This document shows positions 1 through 9,179 of a stretch of DNA of 64,000 bases, one piece after another; within the stretch, counting starts at the first letter, position 1, and each line of letters starts with the position of its first letter. The position numbers and the translations under genes were made by a program. The notes under the pieces were generated by a model. The model saw only the letters and a program-made list of their open reading frames with translations. It was not told the origin of the DNA and ran no database searches. The DNA is from Tolypeutes matacus (taxonomy: Eukaryota > Chordata > Mammalia > Cingulata > Chlamyphoridae): positions 4,824,323-4,888,322 of the forward strand of contig JAKSZT010054335.1 in the NCBI GenBank assembly GCA_026826555.1, read 5' to 3'.

Positions 1-450
1 TCATCTTGGGATCCCCCAAAGAAGCATGTGTAATGAGGTTATCTTCAGTAAATACAGTTTTCATAATTTATGAAAAATTAAAAAATATTTTTAAAAAACA
101 TTGAGTATCCATGTACAGTTCAGTCTTGTGTTGCAACTTTAACTTAATGTGGTTGGTTTCCTTTCAGACATTTAATTAGTCATTTTGTACATTGATACTT
201 GTGCATTTCTAAATCCTGACTTTGTTCCACTAGGATAAAAATAAAACTTCATTGGAAGAGCCTGAGAGTTTCTCAAAGTCTTCTCACCACTCCCTTGGCA
301 TCAGTTAGCATCTCTAACTCTTTTATTTCAGATGCCTGTTATGCATCTGTGTGTGTGAGTGTGTGTGTGTGTGTGTGTATAAAATACATATGATGGTTGC
401 AAACAAGGATTGAAAATGCCAGCTCTTAAGTCTGCTTGTTTGCAACCCCT
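1..450. other. Left-edge intergenic sequence, no gene seen
   Basis: AT-rich sequence with many stops in all frames. An AATAAA hexamer sits near 240, but no upstream coding sequence supports a gene 3' end. A short GT microsatellite is listed separately. Confidence 0.5.
349..378. repeat. (GT)n microsatellite
   Basis: About 15 GT units with one interruption (gtgagt). Repeats of this kind are usually length-polymorphic. Confidence 0.9.
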
Positions 451-538
451 GAACTAGACGACATGGTTGGCATTGCCTGGAGTTGAACCCCACCCAGCTC
501 CCACCACTAAGAGGACCTGGGCAAATTGCTTATCCTTC

Positions 539-996
539 TGTTCTAACCTGCTAGGTTGCTGAAAACAATACATAGAGGTAGATTGGCTTTTATAATGGGG
601 ATTTATTAGCTTACAATCTTAGAGTTTTGAGGCCGTGAAAATGTCCCAATCAAGACATCATTATGATGCTTCCTTCTTCCTGAAGACTGGCTCCTGGCGA
701 TCCTTGACTCCTCTGTCACGTGACAAGGCACATGGCAGTGTCTGCTGGTCTCCCTTCTCGTCTGGGTTTTGTTACTTCCGGCTTCTGGCTCCCATGGCTT
801 TCTCTCTCTTCATCTGAATTTCATTCTCTAATAAAGGACTTCAGTAAAAGGATTAAGACCCACCCTGAATGAGATGGGTCACATCTTAAGATCCTACTCA
901 CCAAATGATCCTACTTACAATGGGTCCACGCCCACAGGAATGAATTCATTTTAAGAACATACTTTTCTGGGGTCCATCCACCCTCAGACCATCGCA
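539..996 (-). mobile_element. Solitary MaLR-type LTR, antisense, inserted in MIR
   Basis: On the minus strand this block starts TG and ends CA, as LTRs do. It contains an AATAAA-type poly(A) signal ('gctaataaatccccatt') and 'cctcaaaactctaagattg', typical of MaLR-like LTRs. Flanks ccttc (534-538) and gcttc (997-1001) are a 4/5 match, consistent with the 5 bp duplication expected for ERVL/MaLR elements. There is no retroviral internal sequence, so it is a solo LTR. The subfamily is probably xenarthran-specific (inference). Confidence 0.65.
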
Positions 997-1081
997 GCTT
1001 CTATTTGCTTCCATGTCTGCTAAATGGGAACGATGGTGATAATGGGGCTGATGATGCCTTCCTCATAAGGTTCATGTAGAG

Positions 1082-1233
1082 CAGTGGTTCTCCAGGTGTG
1101 CTGATCTGGGTCAGCAGCAGCAGTCTTGGGAAGTTCTCCGGCCCCACCCAGACCTACTGAATCAGAAACTCTGGTTTCTCCGTTTTAAGATTTCCAGGTG
1201 ATTCTGCTGCTGGCGAGAGTTTGAGAACCACTG
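1082..1233 (-). mobile_element. MER5A (non-autonomous hAT-Charlie DNA transposon)
   Basis: The ends form terminal inverted repeats: cagtggttctc at 1082 and gagaaccactg ending at 1233. The interior 'cagacctactgaatcagaaa' is the reverse of the MER5A consensus as I remember it. It interrupts the MIR. Confidence 0.85.
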
Positions 1234-1262
1234 TTAATGGGAATAAATGAGTTTATATAAAG

Positions 1263-1452
1263 CAGGGGTTCTTAACAAGGGGTCTGTGAGCTTGTGTTGA
1301 AATTCAAAAAAACATTCTTGTGGGGACGTGTTGGTGCAGGTGTGATCTACTAATTAAATAATACACAATATAATGTGGACTTAGTGAAGGGTCTGTGGTT
1401 TTCACCTGCCTGGCAAAGGGGTCCGTGGAACAAAAAAGGTTAAGAAGTCCTG
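1263..1452. mobile_element. Non-autonomous hAT transposon with 8 bp TSD
   Basis: The inverted ends are caggggttcttaac at 1263 and gttaagaagtcctg ending at 1452, with 2 mismatches. Flanks atataaag (1255-1262) and ctataaag (1453-1460) match at 7 of 8 positions, the 8 bp duplication typical of hAT elements. The interior carries 'ggggtccgtggaacaaaaaa', known from mammalian hAT MITEs. No transposase is present. Confidence 0.8.
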
Positions 1453-1589
1453 CTATAAAGCATTAGGACTGCACCTGGCACACGAAGAACAGTATATTAA
1501 TGGATATTTTAAAAATGAGTGCAATATGATGCTGTCGAGATAGACAAAGTTTAATTTAGTCCAAAAGAAGCAGGTCCATGCAGTTCCTC

Positions 1590-2035
1590 CAACAAATCCT
1601 GCTTAATCCCTTGTCCAAAGGCTTCAGCGTGGCCTGCCATGCCCTTGGTGATCTGACCCCTGCCTTCCTTTCCTGCTTTTTATTCTCTCTGTACACCGTG
1701 TCTCCTGCCTTCCCATTTCTCAGAAAGGGACTGGCGTTCTCACACCTCCCAGCCTTTGCTTGTTCTGTCCCTCAGCCTGGAGACATCACCCAGCCCTTTG
1801 CACCACTGCTATTCTCGCAATCTCTTGATTTCTACTTATCCTTCAAAACCCAGCCTCTGCATCACCGAATACCACGCCTTCCTGCACATCCCACTTACGG
1901 TACTTGACATTGGATTTTATAACTGTTGGCAGTTTCATTTTCTCGCTTTGGATCTTAAAGCCCTGGAGAAACAAGGATTTCGTTTCATTCAAATTCCTAT
2001 TCAAGCACCTAGCACTGAGTTTGCAATTAGGCAGC
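1590..2035 (+). repeat. L2 LINE fragment
   Basis: Diverged 3' L2-type sequence: 'gatctgacccctgccttcc', then 'cttcaaaacccagcctctgc', then an 'aagcacctagcactgag' 3' end. The open frames here are by-products of pyrimidine-rich L2 sequence. Confidence 0.6.
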
Positions 2036-2140
2036 AGCCCAAGGGCTTTTGTCCACAGACTTGGGGTGTTTTTTTTTTTTTTCACACAGGATCTTTAAGA
2101 ATTTGTATTAGTTGTGAACTTCTAAAATTAGGAGATTTAA

Positions 2141-3097
2141 TTTTTTAACAGTTTTATTAAGGTATAGTTTGCATAAAATTTACCTAAAACATGTACAATT
2201 CAATGATTTTTAGTAAGTTTATAAAGTTGTGCAACTGCCACCACAATCCACTTTTAGAATATTTCCATCACCCCAAAAAGTTCTCCTATGCACATTTGCA
2301 GGCAATCCACTCCAACCTCCAGCCCCTGGCAACCAATAATCTGCTTTTTTTTCTTTTTCTTTTTTTTTCAAAGAGATTACATAAATGTTATACAAAAAAT
2401 ATAGGGATTCCCATATGCCCCACTCCTCACACCTCCCACACCCTCCCACATGAACATCCTTCATTAGTGTGGCACATTCATTGCAATTGATAAACGCATC
2501 CTGGGGCATTGCCACTGAGCGTGGACCATAGTTCACGTTGTAGTCTACAATAATCTGCTTTCTGTCTCTATAGATTCGGTCTTTCTAGAACTTTGAGATA
2601 CATGGAATCATACAATGTGTAGTCTCTCGTGCCTGGCTTCTTTCACTTAGCAGAATGTTTATCCATGTTTGTAGCATGCATCAGTAGTAGGTTCCTTTCT
2701 ATTGCTGAATAGACTTCCATGGCATGGATATACCACATTTGCTTATCCGCTCACCAGATGATGGATATTTGAATTGTTTCCATTTTGGGGCCATTATGAA
2801 TAACGCTGCTATGAGCATTCATGGGCAAGTTTTTTATGAACATATGTTTTCAATTCTCTCAGATATATACCTAGGAGTGAAATTGCCGGGTCATACGGTA
2901 ATTCTGTGTTTAACATTTTAAGGATCTGCCAAACTGTTCCAGAGTGACTAATCATTTTACATCCCCACTAGCAAGATTTGAGGGTTCTTATTTCTCCACA
3001 TCCTCACCAACACAGATATGGTTAGACTTTGAGACCATTGCTTTTCTAATGGATGTGTAGTGGTATCTCGCTGTGCTTTTAGTGTGTGTTTCCCTAA
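2141..3097 (-). mobile_element. Old L1 LINE, antisense, 3' segment (part 1 of 2)
   Basis: Read on + this runs from the L1 3' UTR ('cagttttattaaggtatagt', 'catcaccccaaaaagttctc') through the last part of the element ('attgctgaatagacttccat', 'ggtatctcgctgtgctttta'). It stops at about 3097 inside the 'tttccctgatgactaatgatg' region of the consensus. The sequence resumes at about 4693 after intervening insertions, so this and the 4693-6515 piece are one ancient L1. A younger L1 piece (2347-2547) is nested in it. Confidence 0.85.
2347..2547 (-). mobile_element. L1 3' end fragment nested in older L1, 13 bp TSD
   Basis: A T-rich stretch (2343-2369, the antisense poly(A) tail) is followed by L1 3' sequence ('tagggattcccatatgcccc', 'ttagtgtggcacattcattg'). 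It is flanked by perfect copies of caataatctgctt at 2334-2346 and 2548-2560. This is a severely 5'-truncated retrotransposition event into the resident L1. Confidence 0.85.
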
Positions 3098-3139
3098 AGT
3101 GGTACATTGAAAAATAAATGTTCTTGGTCTGTATGTGTT

Positions 3140-4400
3140 GGTGAATGTGAGTAGGAGAAGCAGTGGCCGCCATTTCAGGGAGCTTGCGGTGGAGCCATAG
3201 CTGCCCGAGCTCCTCTCTCCCACTGTTCTCTTAGTTTAGTGCCTCTAGCAATAGCATGGACTGGGCAACGCGTTTAGGAGTGCCAATCAGGGTACTGGCA
3301 TCACAGGCAGAAAACAAGAGAGCTGCAGCAACGGCAATCTGCAAAAGGGAAGTGCTGGACCTATGAAGCTTTCTGTGCTTTCATTACACTTTAAGATAAC
3401 TGAAGATATGCTTCGAGGAATCTTGGAGCCTTTTGGCAAGCTTGAAAGCATCCAGCTCATGATGGATAGTGAAACAGGTAGATCCAAAGGATATGGATTT
3501 ATTACGTTTTCTGATTCAGAATGTGCCCAGAAGGCTTTTAAACAATTTGATGGATTTGAGCTTGTTGGTCATGCCACTGAACGTACTGATGCTTCCAGTT
3601 CTAGTTCATTTTTGGACAGCAATGAGCTGGGAAATATTTGACTTGAGAACAACTGGTCATCCCCAATTAATGGCAAGACTTGCAGAGGGTACAGGTTTGC
3701 AGATTCCACCAGCAGCACAACCAGCTCTACAAATGAGTGGTTCTTTGGCATTTGGTGCTATGGCAGAATTCTGTTATAGGTTTACAAACAAGACTTTCCC
3801 AACAGACTGAAGCTTCCTCTTTAGCTGCAGCTGCCTCTGTTCACCCACTGGCAACACAGTGTTTCCGATCCTCCAACCTGTTTAACCCTCAAACTGGAGA
3901 CGTTGGAAGGGATACAGAGATTAAGGGCAAGGTGATGGAAGAATGTAATGAACGTGGAGGAGTTATTCATATTTATGTTAACCAAAATGCAGTTCAGGGC
4001 GATGTGTAGGTAAAACGCCCATCGATTGCTTGCGGCTGTTGCTGCTGTGGATGCATTGCACGGCAGGTGGTTTGCTGGTGCAAGGACACTGTGGCAGCAT
4101 GTGGACCTCTTCCAACTTCCCACAGCCTCTTTCCTGGTTCGATGACAGCAGCACAATTACTGGTTCCAAGTAGATGCTGAAGGAAGATATAGTCCCTTAC
4201 GTACATGGCATTTTTTCTTTCTTGAGAATTCACCTTGAGTTATCTTTTATTTAGATAAAAGCAAAGAGGCAAGGGTCGACTATCATTTGTATTCAATTCC
4301 TATTACCTTGAGAAAATCAAAATGTTAACAGGAAAAACAATATTCTCACTCTTAATCCTGTTCCTGTGGTTATGAACTCATTGTAAATGGGAACTTTTGA
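3140..4400 (+). pseudogene. RBM39P: RBM39 processed pseudogene (retrocopy), broken
   Basis: Intronless copy of the mRNA for RBM39 (CAPER-alpha/HCC1), a nuclear RNA-binding coactivator and splicing factor. From about 3235 it follows the end of RRM1, the linker, RRM2 (from 3363, with SLHFKITEDMLRGI and GYGFITFSDSECA), the MARLAEGTGLQIPPAA region, and the C-terminal U2AF-homology domain (VIHIYVNQNAV) down to the final LLVPSK/R and stop near 4173. About 230 bp of 3' UTR-like sequence follows. The reading passes through all three frames. One shift lies near 3640, where frame 1 hits TGA, another near 3770, and a TAG follows QGDV near 4007. An in-frame loss of about 18 nt removes residues after GFEL. 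The N-terminal RS domain and most of RRM1 are missing. About 3145-3225 may be 5' UTR, because it carries 'agtggccgccatttcagg'. No poly(A) tail or clear TSD is seen. It sits inside an antisense L1. It cannot make RBM39 protein. Identification is from memory of the family and is strong for RRM2 and the C-terminus. Confidence 0.9.
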
Positions 4401-4404
4401 AGGT

Positions 4405-4690
4405 ATTATTTTTAGTTACGGTGGGGCCAACTGAAGCAGGTTTGGTCTTAACCCTGTTACAGGCCTTATAAACAGAAAGCCACGAGAGGAGTGGAGGTCA
4501 GCAAACCCTGGAGGGAAAGGAGAGGACGTCACCATGTGGCAGGAAAGCCAAGGAACCCAAGGATTGCCGGCCAGCCAGACTGCTGCTAAACCCGAGAGAT
4601 AAGCCTTTAGCTTCCAAAACTGTGAGACAATAATTCCTGTTGTTAAGCCACCCCATTGGGTAGTATTTGTCATATCAGATGGAAAACAAA
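4405..4690 (+). mobile_element. LTR-like fragment (MaLR style), sense
   Basis: The 3' part reads 'aactgtgagacaataattcc', then 'gttgttaagccaccccattg', then 'gtatttgtcatatcag', the usual end of MaLR LTRs and relatives. 'ccttataaacagaaagcc' lies upstream. It lies between the RBM39 retrocopy and the resumption of the old L1. Subfamily not assigned. Confidence 0.5.
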
Positions 4691-4692
4691 GG

Positions 4693-6515
4693 TATCTAAT
4701 GATTCAGCATCTTTTCCTGTGCTTTTTAGTCATTCATATATCTTTTTTGGTGAACTTTCTATTCAAACGTTTTGCTCATTTTTAATTGGGTAGTCTTATG
4801 ACTTAAATGAATTCTTGATAAATTTTGGACACAAGTCCCTAATTGTATATATAATTTGCAAATATATTCCTGCAGACTGTGATTGCTTGTTCTTTTTTTT
4901 TTCCCCTCTTTTTTGAGGTACTGGGGCCAGGGATTGAACCTGGAACCTTGTTTGTGGGAAGCTGGCACTCACCTACGGAGCCACATCAGCTCCCCCTGCT
5001 TGTCTTTTTACTTTTTAAATGATGTTTCTGGAAGTACAAACGTTTTGCATTTTGATAAATTCCAATTTATCAATTTTTTCTTTTATGAACTATGCCTTGT
5101 ATGTCATATCTAAGGAATTTTGCTTAAACCAAAGCCACAAAAATTTTCTCTCTTGTTTCTTCAAGTTTTATAGTTTTAGGTTTAACATTTAAATATATGA
5201 TCCAATTTGGAGTTAATTTTTATATATGCTGCCAGCTAGAGTCTAAGTTTTTTGTTTGTTTATTTTTGTGTGTGAATATCCAGTTGTCCCAGCATCATTT
5301 GTTGAAATTGAATTGCCTTGGCACTTTCATTACAAATCAATTAACCATAAATATAAGGGTTTTCTGGACTTTCTATTGTGCTTCACTAATGTGTATGTCT
5401 GCTGTCATTATGACACATTCTGAACTATTGTAAATTTTTGTAAGTTTTGAAGACAAGTAGAATGAGTCCTCCAACTACATTCTTATTCAAAATTGTTTTG
5501 TTCTTCTAAGTATTTTGCAACTCCGTGTAAGTTTTGCTAACAGATTTTCAATTTCTCCAAAAAAAAGCCTGATAGGAGTTTGATGGGGATTGTGTTGTAT
5601 CTGTAGATCTTTTTGGGAAGAATTGCCATCTTAAAAATATTGAGTCTTTCAATTTATGAACATGGTATATCTTTTAAAATTTCTCTCAGCAATGTTTTGT
5701 AGTTTTTCAGGTTTTACCCTTCTTTTGTACATTTATTTCTAAGACTTTTATTTTTTGATGCTATTATGAATTGAATTTTCTGCTTCATTTTTGGATTGTT
5801 CATTGCCAGTACAAGAAATACAATTCCTTTTTTGTGCCCTTTGACATTCCTAAACTTATTTATTAGTTATAGTCAGTTTTTGTAAATCCATTAGGATTTT
5901 CCAGATACAGGATTATATCATCTACAAATACAGTTTAATCTCTTCTTTTCCATTCTGTATGCCTTTATTTCTTTTTCTTGCTTATTGATTGGCTAGAATT
6001 TCCAGTTTGATATTGAATAGAAGTGATGAGAGCAGACATCCTTGCTTTGCTCCCAAACTTTGGGGAAACACCTTTAGTCTTTCACTATTAAGTATGATGT
6101 TTTGCTGTAGGTTTTTCCATAAATGTTTTTATCTGGTTGAGTAAGTTCCTTTATATTCCTAGTTTGTTGACAGTTTTGCCGTGAATGGTAATTGAGTTCT
6201 GTGGAATGCTTTTTCTGTATGTACTGACATGATTGTGTGGTTTTTGTCTTCTATTTTATTAACACAGTATATTGCATTAATTAATTTTTGCATGATAAAC
6301 CAACCATGCATACCTAGGATAAATCCCGCTTGGTCATGGTGTATAATCCTTTTTATATTTTTCTGGATTCAGTTTACTAATACTTTGTTAAGAATTTTGT
6401 GTCTGTGTTCATGAGGGATATTGTCTATAGTTTCCTTTTTTGGTAGTCTTTGGCCTCATAGCAAGAGTATTAAGTATTCTCTCCTCTATTTTCTGAAAGT
6501 TTGTGAATGTTTATT
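4693..6515 (-). mobile_element. Old L1 LINE, antisense, ORF2 region (part 2 of 2)
   Basis: Reverse-complement ORF2 sequence continues where the 2141-3097 piece stops: 'cagcatcttttcctgtgc', 'catatatcttttttggtgaa', 'gtcccagcatcatttgttga', 'tttgatggggattgtgttgt', 'gaccatgagcggg'-type sequence, and 'cctaggataaatcccgcttg' near 6315. Frames are heavily broken. It ends near 6515 after a 'tctcctctattttctgaaag' segment. A SINE at 4891-4996 interrupts it. Confidence 0.85.
4891..4996 (-). mobile_element. tRNA-derived SINE, antisense, in L1
   Basis: Read on the minus strand it has a box A-like region ('gatgtggctccgtaggtgag'), a box B (ggttcaatccc) and an A-rich tail (T-rich at 4891-4914 on +). Flanking tgcttgt copies at 4884-4890 and 4997-5003 are a 7 bp target duplication. 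It is the same family as the copy at 45101-45199. Confidence 0.75.
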
Positions 6516-6524
6516 ATTTTTCCT

Positions 6525-7110
6525 TTAAACACATAATACTTCCATGTACATTTCCTACAAACATAAACTCCCCAAAGAGAAACCCTATGCCCATTATGCA
6601 TTAAGGCCCCATGGCCCTGTTTGTAGCCCCAGGCAGCCTGTACGCAGAGTTCCCTCTCTATGGGCTTGCCTGTTCTCTGAGACTCTCTTTGTAGTACCCA
6701 CAGGGCCCAGAGTTAACGTCCTAACTCTGTCACGGTCCCATTTGCTTTGATGTCAACTTCAACAGCATTCATAAACTGTGTTCCTGTCCTTCTTCGTCCC
6801 CCCCCCACTTTATGTAGTTCTTGTCACAGATGACATGGTTATCCATTATGAGTGTGAAACACTGATTTATCATTACGTTTTGTGGTTTGCCTTTTAGATC
6901 CTGTAGGAAGTAAAAAGTGGAGTTATAAACCAAAAATAAAATAGTACCGGTATTTGTATTTGCTTATGCCATTATCTTTACTGGAGATCTTTATTTCCTC
7001 AAGTGGCTTCAGCTAATTGTCTAGTGCCCTTCCCTGTCAACCTGCAGAACTGCCCTTGGCATTTCTCGCAGGGCCAGTTCAGTCTAGGGGCTCTCCAGCT
7101 CACCTGCTTT
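6525..7110 (-). mobile_element. Old L1 fragment, antisense
   Basis: 'ggtatttgtatttgcttatg', 'ggagatctttatttcctcaa' and 'cttggcatttctcgcaggg' correspond, in reverse, to an L1 segment found in several old L1M subfamilies. The left part (6525-6780) is less certain and could be unique sequence. A C(10) run lies near 6799. Confidence 0.5.
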
Positions 7111-7289
7111 TCTCCTTCACCCCAGACCTACATCGTTCAATCACAGGCGTGGCCCTGGGCGTCTGACTCTGTAACGGCCGATCAGCACGTGCTCAGCTGG
7201 TGGTGAGCACTCAGCGAGTGTTTGTGGAATGAGTCAGGGAACCAAATCACAGAACAGGCCATGAACAGGGGATTTGCACATATGAAAAC

Positions 7290-7585
7290 ATGAACGGACC
7301 TTTGGAATCCCCAGGACTGACTGAAAGGCCTCCTTCCGTGTGCTTAGGGAGGAAGGAAGGGTGTGGCTGGCAGAAAGAGATTGCCTGGAAGCCCGGGCAA
7401 CAAGTTCCACTTACTCTCATTGGCCACAAGTGTCATGACCAGCCCTTGTTCCGAAGGAGGCTGGGAAATGTAGTTTTCAACTTGTCATGTGCCACCCAGG
7501 TCCCAGCAAGGAAATCAGTGTTCTGAACCGGAAGGAGAAATGAGGAGGATGGATGCTGGGTTGGTGACCAGCAGTTTCAGCACCC
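7290..7585 (-). mobile_element. Ancient LTR-like repeat, antisense
   Basis: 'aggaggctgggaaatgtagt' at about 7454 is the reverse of the 'acatctcccagcctccctt' motif seen at 28800. 'agtgttctgaaccggaagg' and 'aggatggatgctgggttgg' follow as in that family. Related copies lie at 8650-9145, 28695-29135 and 36045-36530. Confidence 0.5.
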
Positions 7586-7689
7586 AGGTCATGCAAAAGA
7601 AATGACCAGCATCCTGGGAAACCCTCTTGTGCCCCCACCCGGTCAGTAAACCCACCCAAGGGTGACCGCAACCTGACTTCTTATGACAC

Positions 7690-7796
7690 AGATTAGTGTT
7701 GCCTCTTCTTCCACTTCACGTGAATTGGATCATACAGAGTGTGTTCTTTTGTATCTGGCTTCTTTCATTTGCGAATATTAAAGAAAAAAAAAAAAA
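7690..7796 (-). mobile_element. Short L1 fragment, antisense, next to an A-tract
   Basis: 'gtgaattggatcatacagag' and 'tatctggcttctttcatttg' match the L1 3' region also seen at 2590-2650. A run of A follows at 7783-7796. Confidence 0.6.
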
Positions 7797-8645
7797 GACA
7801 TTATCAAAACAGCTTAAATTTTTTACCAAGTGATTTATTCATCAGCCTTAAGGAAACCAAGATTATCAGAAATGGAATTATCCACCTCCATCCATTCAGA
7901 TAGTCATCAACTTACCCATTTGCCCGTCAGCCATAGATAGTCAAGAGGAATGACCACCAACCTATTCAGATCAGTAGGAACAAGAACGCATTCCTCCTCA
8001 TGGGAGATGCTAACAACCTTTTAAAATCAGAGCTGTACGAGAGCTAAATGACAGGCACAGAATGGCTGGCCCTACTGCTGGCTGGAGCAGGGCCACAAGG
8101 CCCCTGCTAGACCAGGCCTCACCTTTCAGTTGCTGGACTATGAGAAAGATGTATTTTGGGGGAGGTGTCCTCAGTGAGGGGTCCGAGTGACCAAGGCAGC
8201 GAGATTCCGGGACTCCAGCCAGCCGCTATTCATCAGTCAGTGCAGAACTGTTTTCACATCTGTCCGGTGTGCGGGCTGAACGCTAGCACTGCTCCTTGCT
8301 GAAACCACGAGAAGGCTGGGCAGCCTGCAGGGAAGCTGTGACCACAGGCATGCCGGCCTCATGAGGAGCCAAACAGCTCGTCCGACTTCGTGAAGGTGGG
8401 ACTCGTTCGTCCCCTCATGGACACTCGGCAGGGCGGCCCCTGCAGCTGGAGTTGGCATGTGGCTAACGAACAGAGTGCCCAGGGCCTTCAGTACAGCCCT
8501 TCCAAAACAGCTGAAGATGATTTTCTCAGGGCAGTCTTGCAAATAAGCATTTACTCACGTCCAGTTCACAATTCTTTTCAGCTTTCCCATCCTGCTACAA
8601 AATGGAAGTGTGCTCTGCGTTATATAAAAAATAAAAAATAAAAGT
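7797..8645. other. Unique sequence, no gene seen
   Basis: Mixed-composition DNA with no recognised repeat. Open frames on both strands are short and lack any family match. Confidence 0.5.
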
Positions 8646-8649
8646 GGGA

Positions 8650-9145
8650 TGGAGCGAGTTGATTCAGGATTCATGACCACGCTCTCAGAAGTTGTTGTCC
8701 TATACTTGCTGCCAAGCCCTCTCCCTCGCCGGCCTGCACTGTGGGGGCCAGCAGAGCTTTCCCAGCCTCCCTTGCAAGTAGGGGTGGCCGCGAGACCCAG
8801 TTCTGGCCAACGAGGTTTGGGTGGAATTCTGCTGTGGGAGAGAGTACAAGGATTTTGAGAAAGCCTTTGATTTTCTGATGAAAGGGACAGCTGCAGCTGG
8901 CTCTGGCCTTCGCCTTTCTTCCTGCCCTGACTGTGGGCGTGGTGCCTGGAACAGGAGCAGCCATCTTGCAACCACAAAGCAAGAGGCCAAGAGAGTCCCA
9001 GCCATGCTGGCTCTGGACCTCATGAGCTGCTGAGCAAATGCCGACAGCTGCCTGCTCAAGACTTTCTCTGTGGAAAAAAAATGGGAAACGCTGGTTCATT
9101 GTGCTTGCTTATAGCTGGAAGCACTCCTAACTGATGCAAGCAGTA
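8650..9145 (+). mobile_element. Ancient LTR-like repeat, sense
   Basis: 'ttcccagcctcccttgcaag' is followed by 'ttctggccaacgaggtttgg', 'ggagcagccatcttgcaacc' and a terminal 'ctcctaactgatgc' resembling LTR ends of the form 'cctgactaataca'. It overlaps several open frames on both strands, which are therefore not genes. Confidence 0.55.
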
Positions 9146-9179
9146 TGAACCGTTACTCATCATGGGTAGGCTGAGAGGG

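Larger units (their letters stand above)
451..1505 (+). repeat. MIR SINE split into four pieces by three insertions
   Basis: MIR-like sequence reads in order through four blocks. 451-538 is the tRNA-like and core part, with 'ggacctgggcaaattgctta'. 997-1081 has 'ctgctaaatgggaacgatgg' and a 'cttcctcataagg' segment. 1234-1262 has 'ggaataaatgag'. 1453-1505 is the 3' end, with 'gcacctggcaca'. Between the blocks lie an LTR (539-996), a MER5A (1082-1233) and a hAT-type element (1263-1452). The order and continuity of the blocks follow the MIR consensus as I remember it. Confidence 0.7.

Noticed and set aside
230..250. AATAAA as a polyadenylation site of a gene entering from the left
   Set aside because: It is a single hexamer in AT-rich DNA with no coding sequence before it.
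3363..4009. Open frames with RRM similarity as an intact RNA-binding protein gene
   Set aside because: They are fragments of one RBM39 copy in three successive frames, without introns and lacking the N-terminal half, so it is a processed pseudogene.
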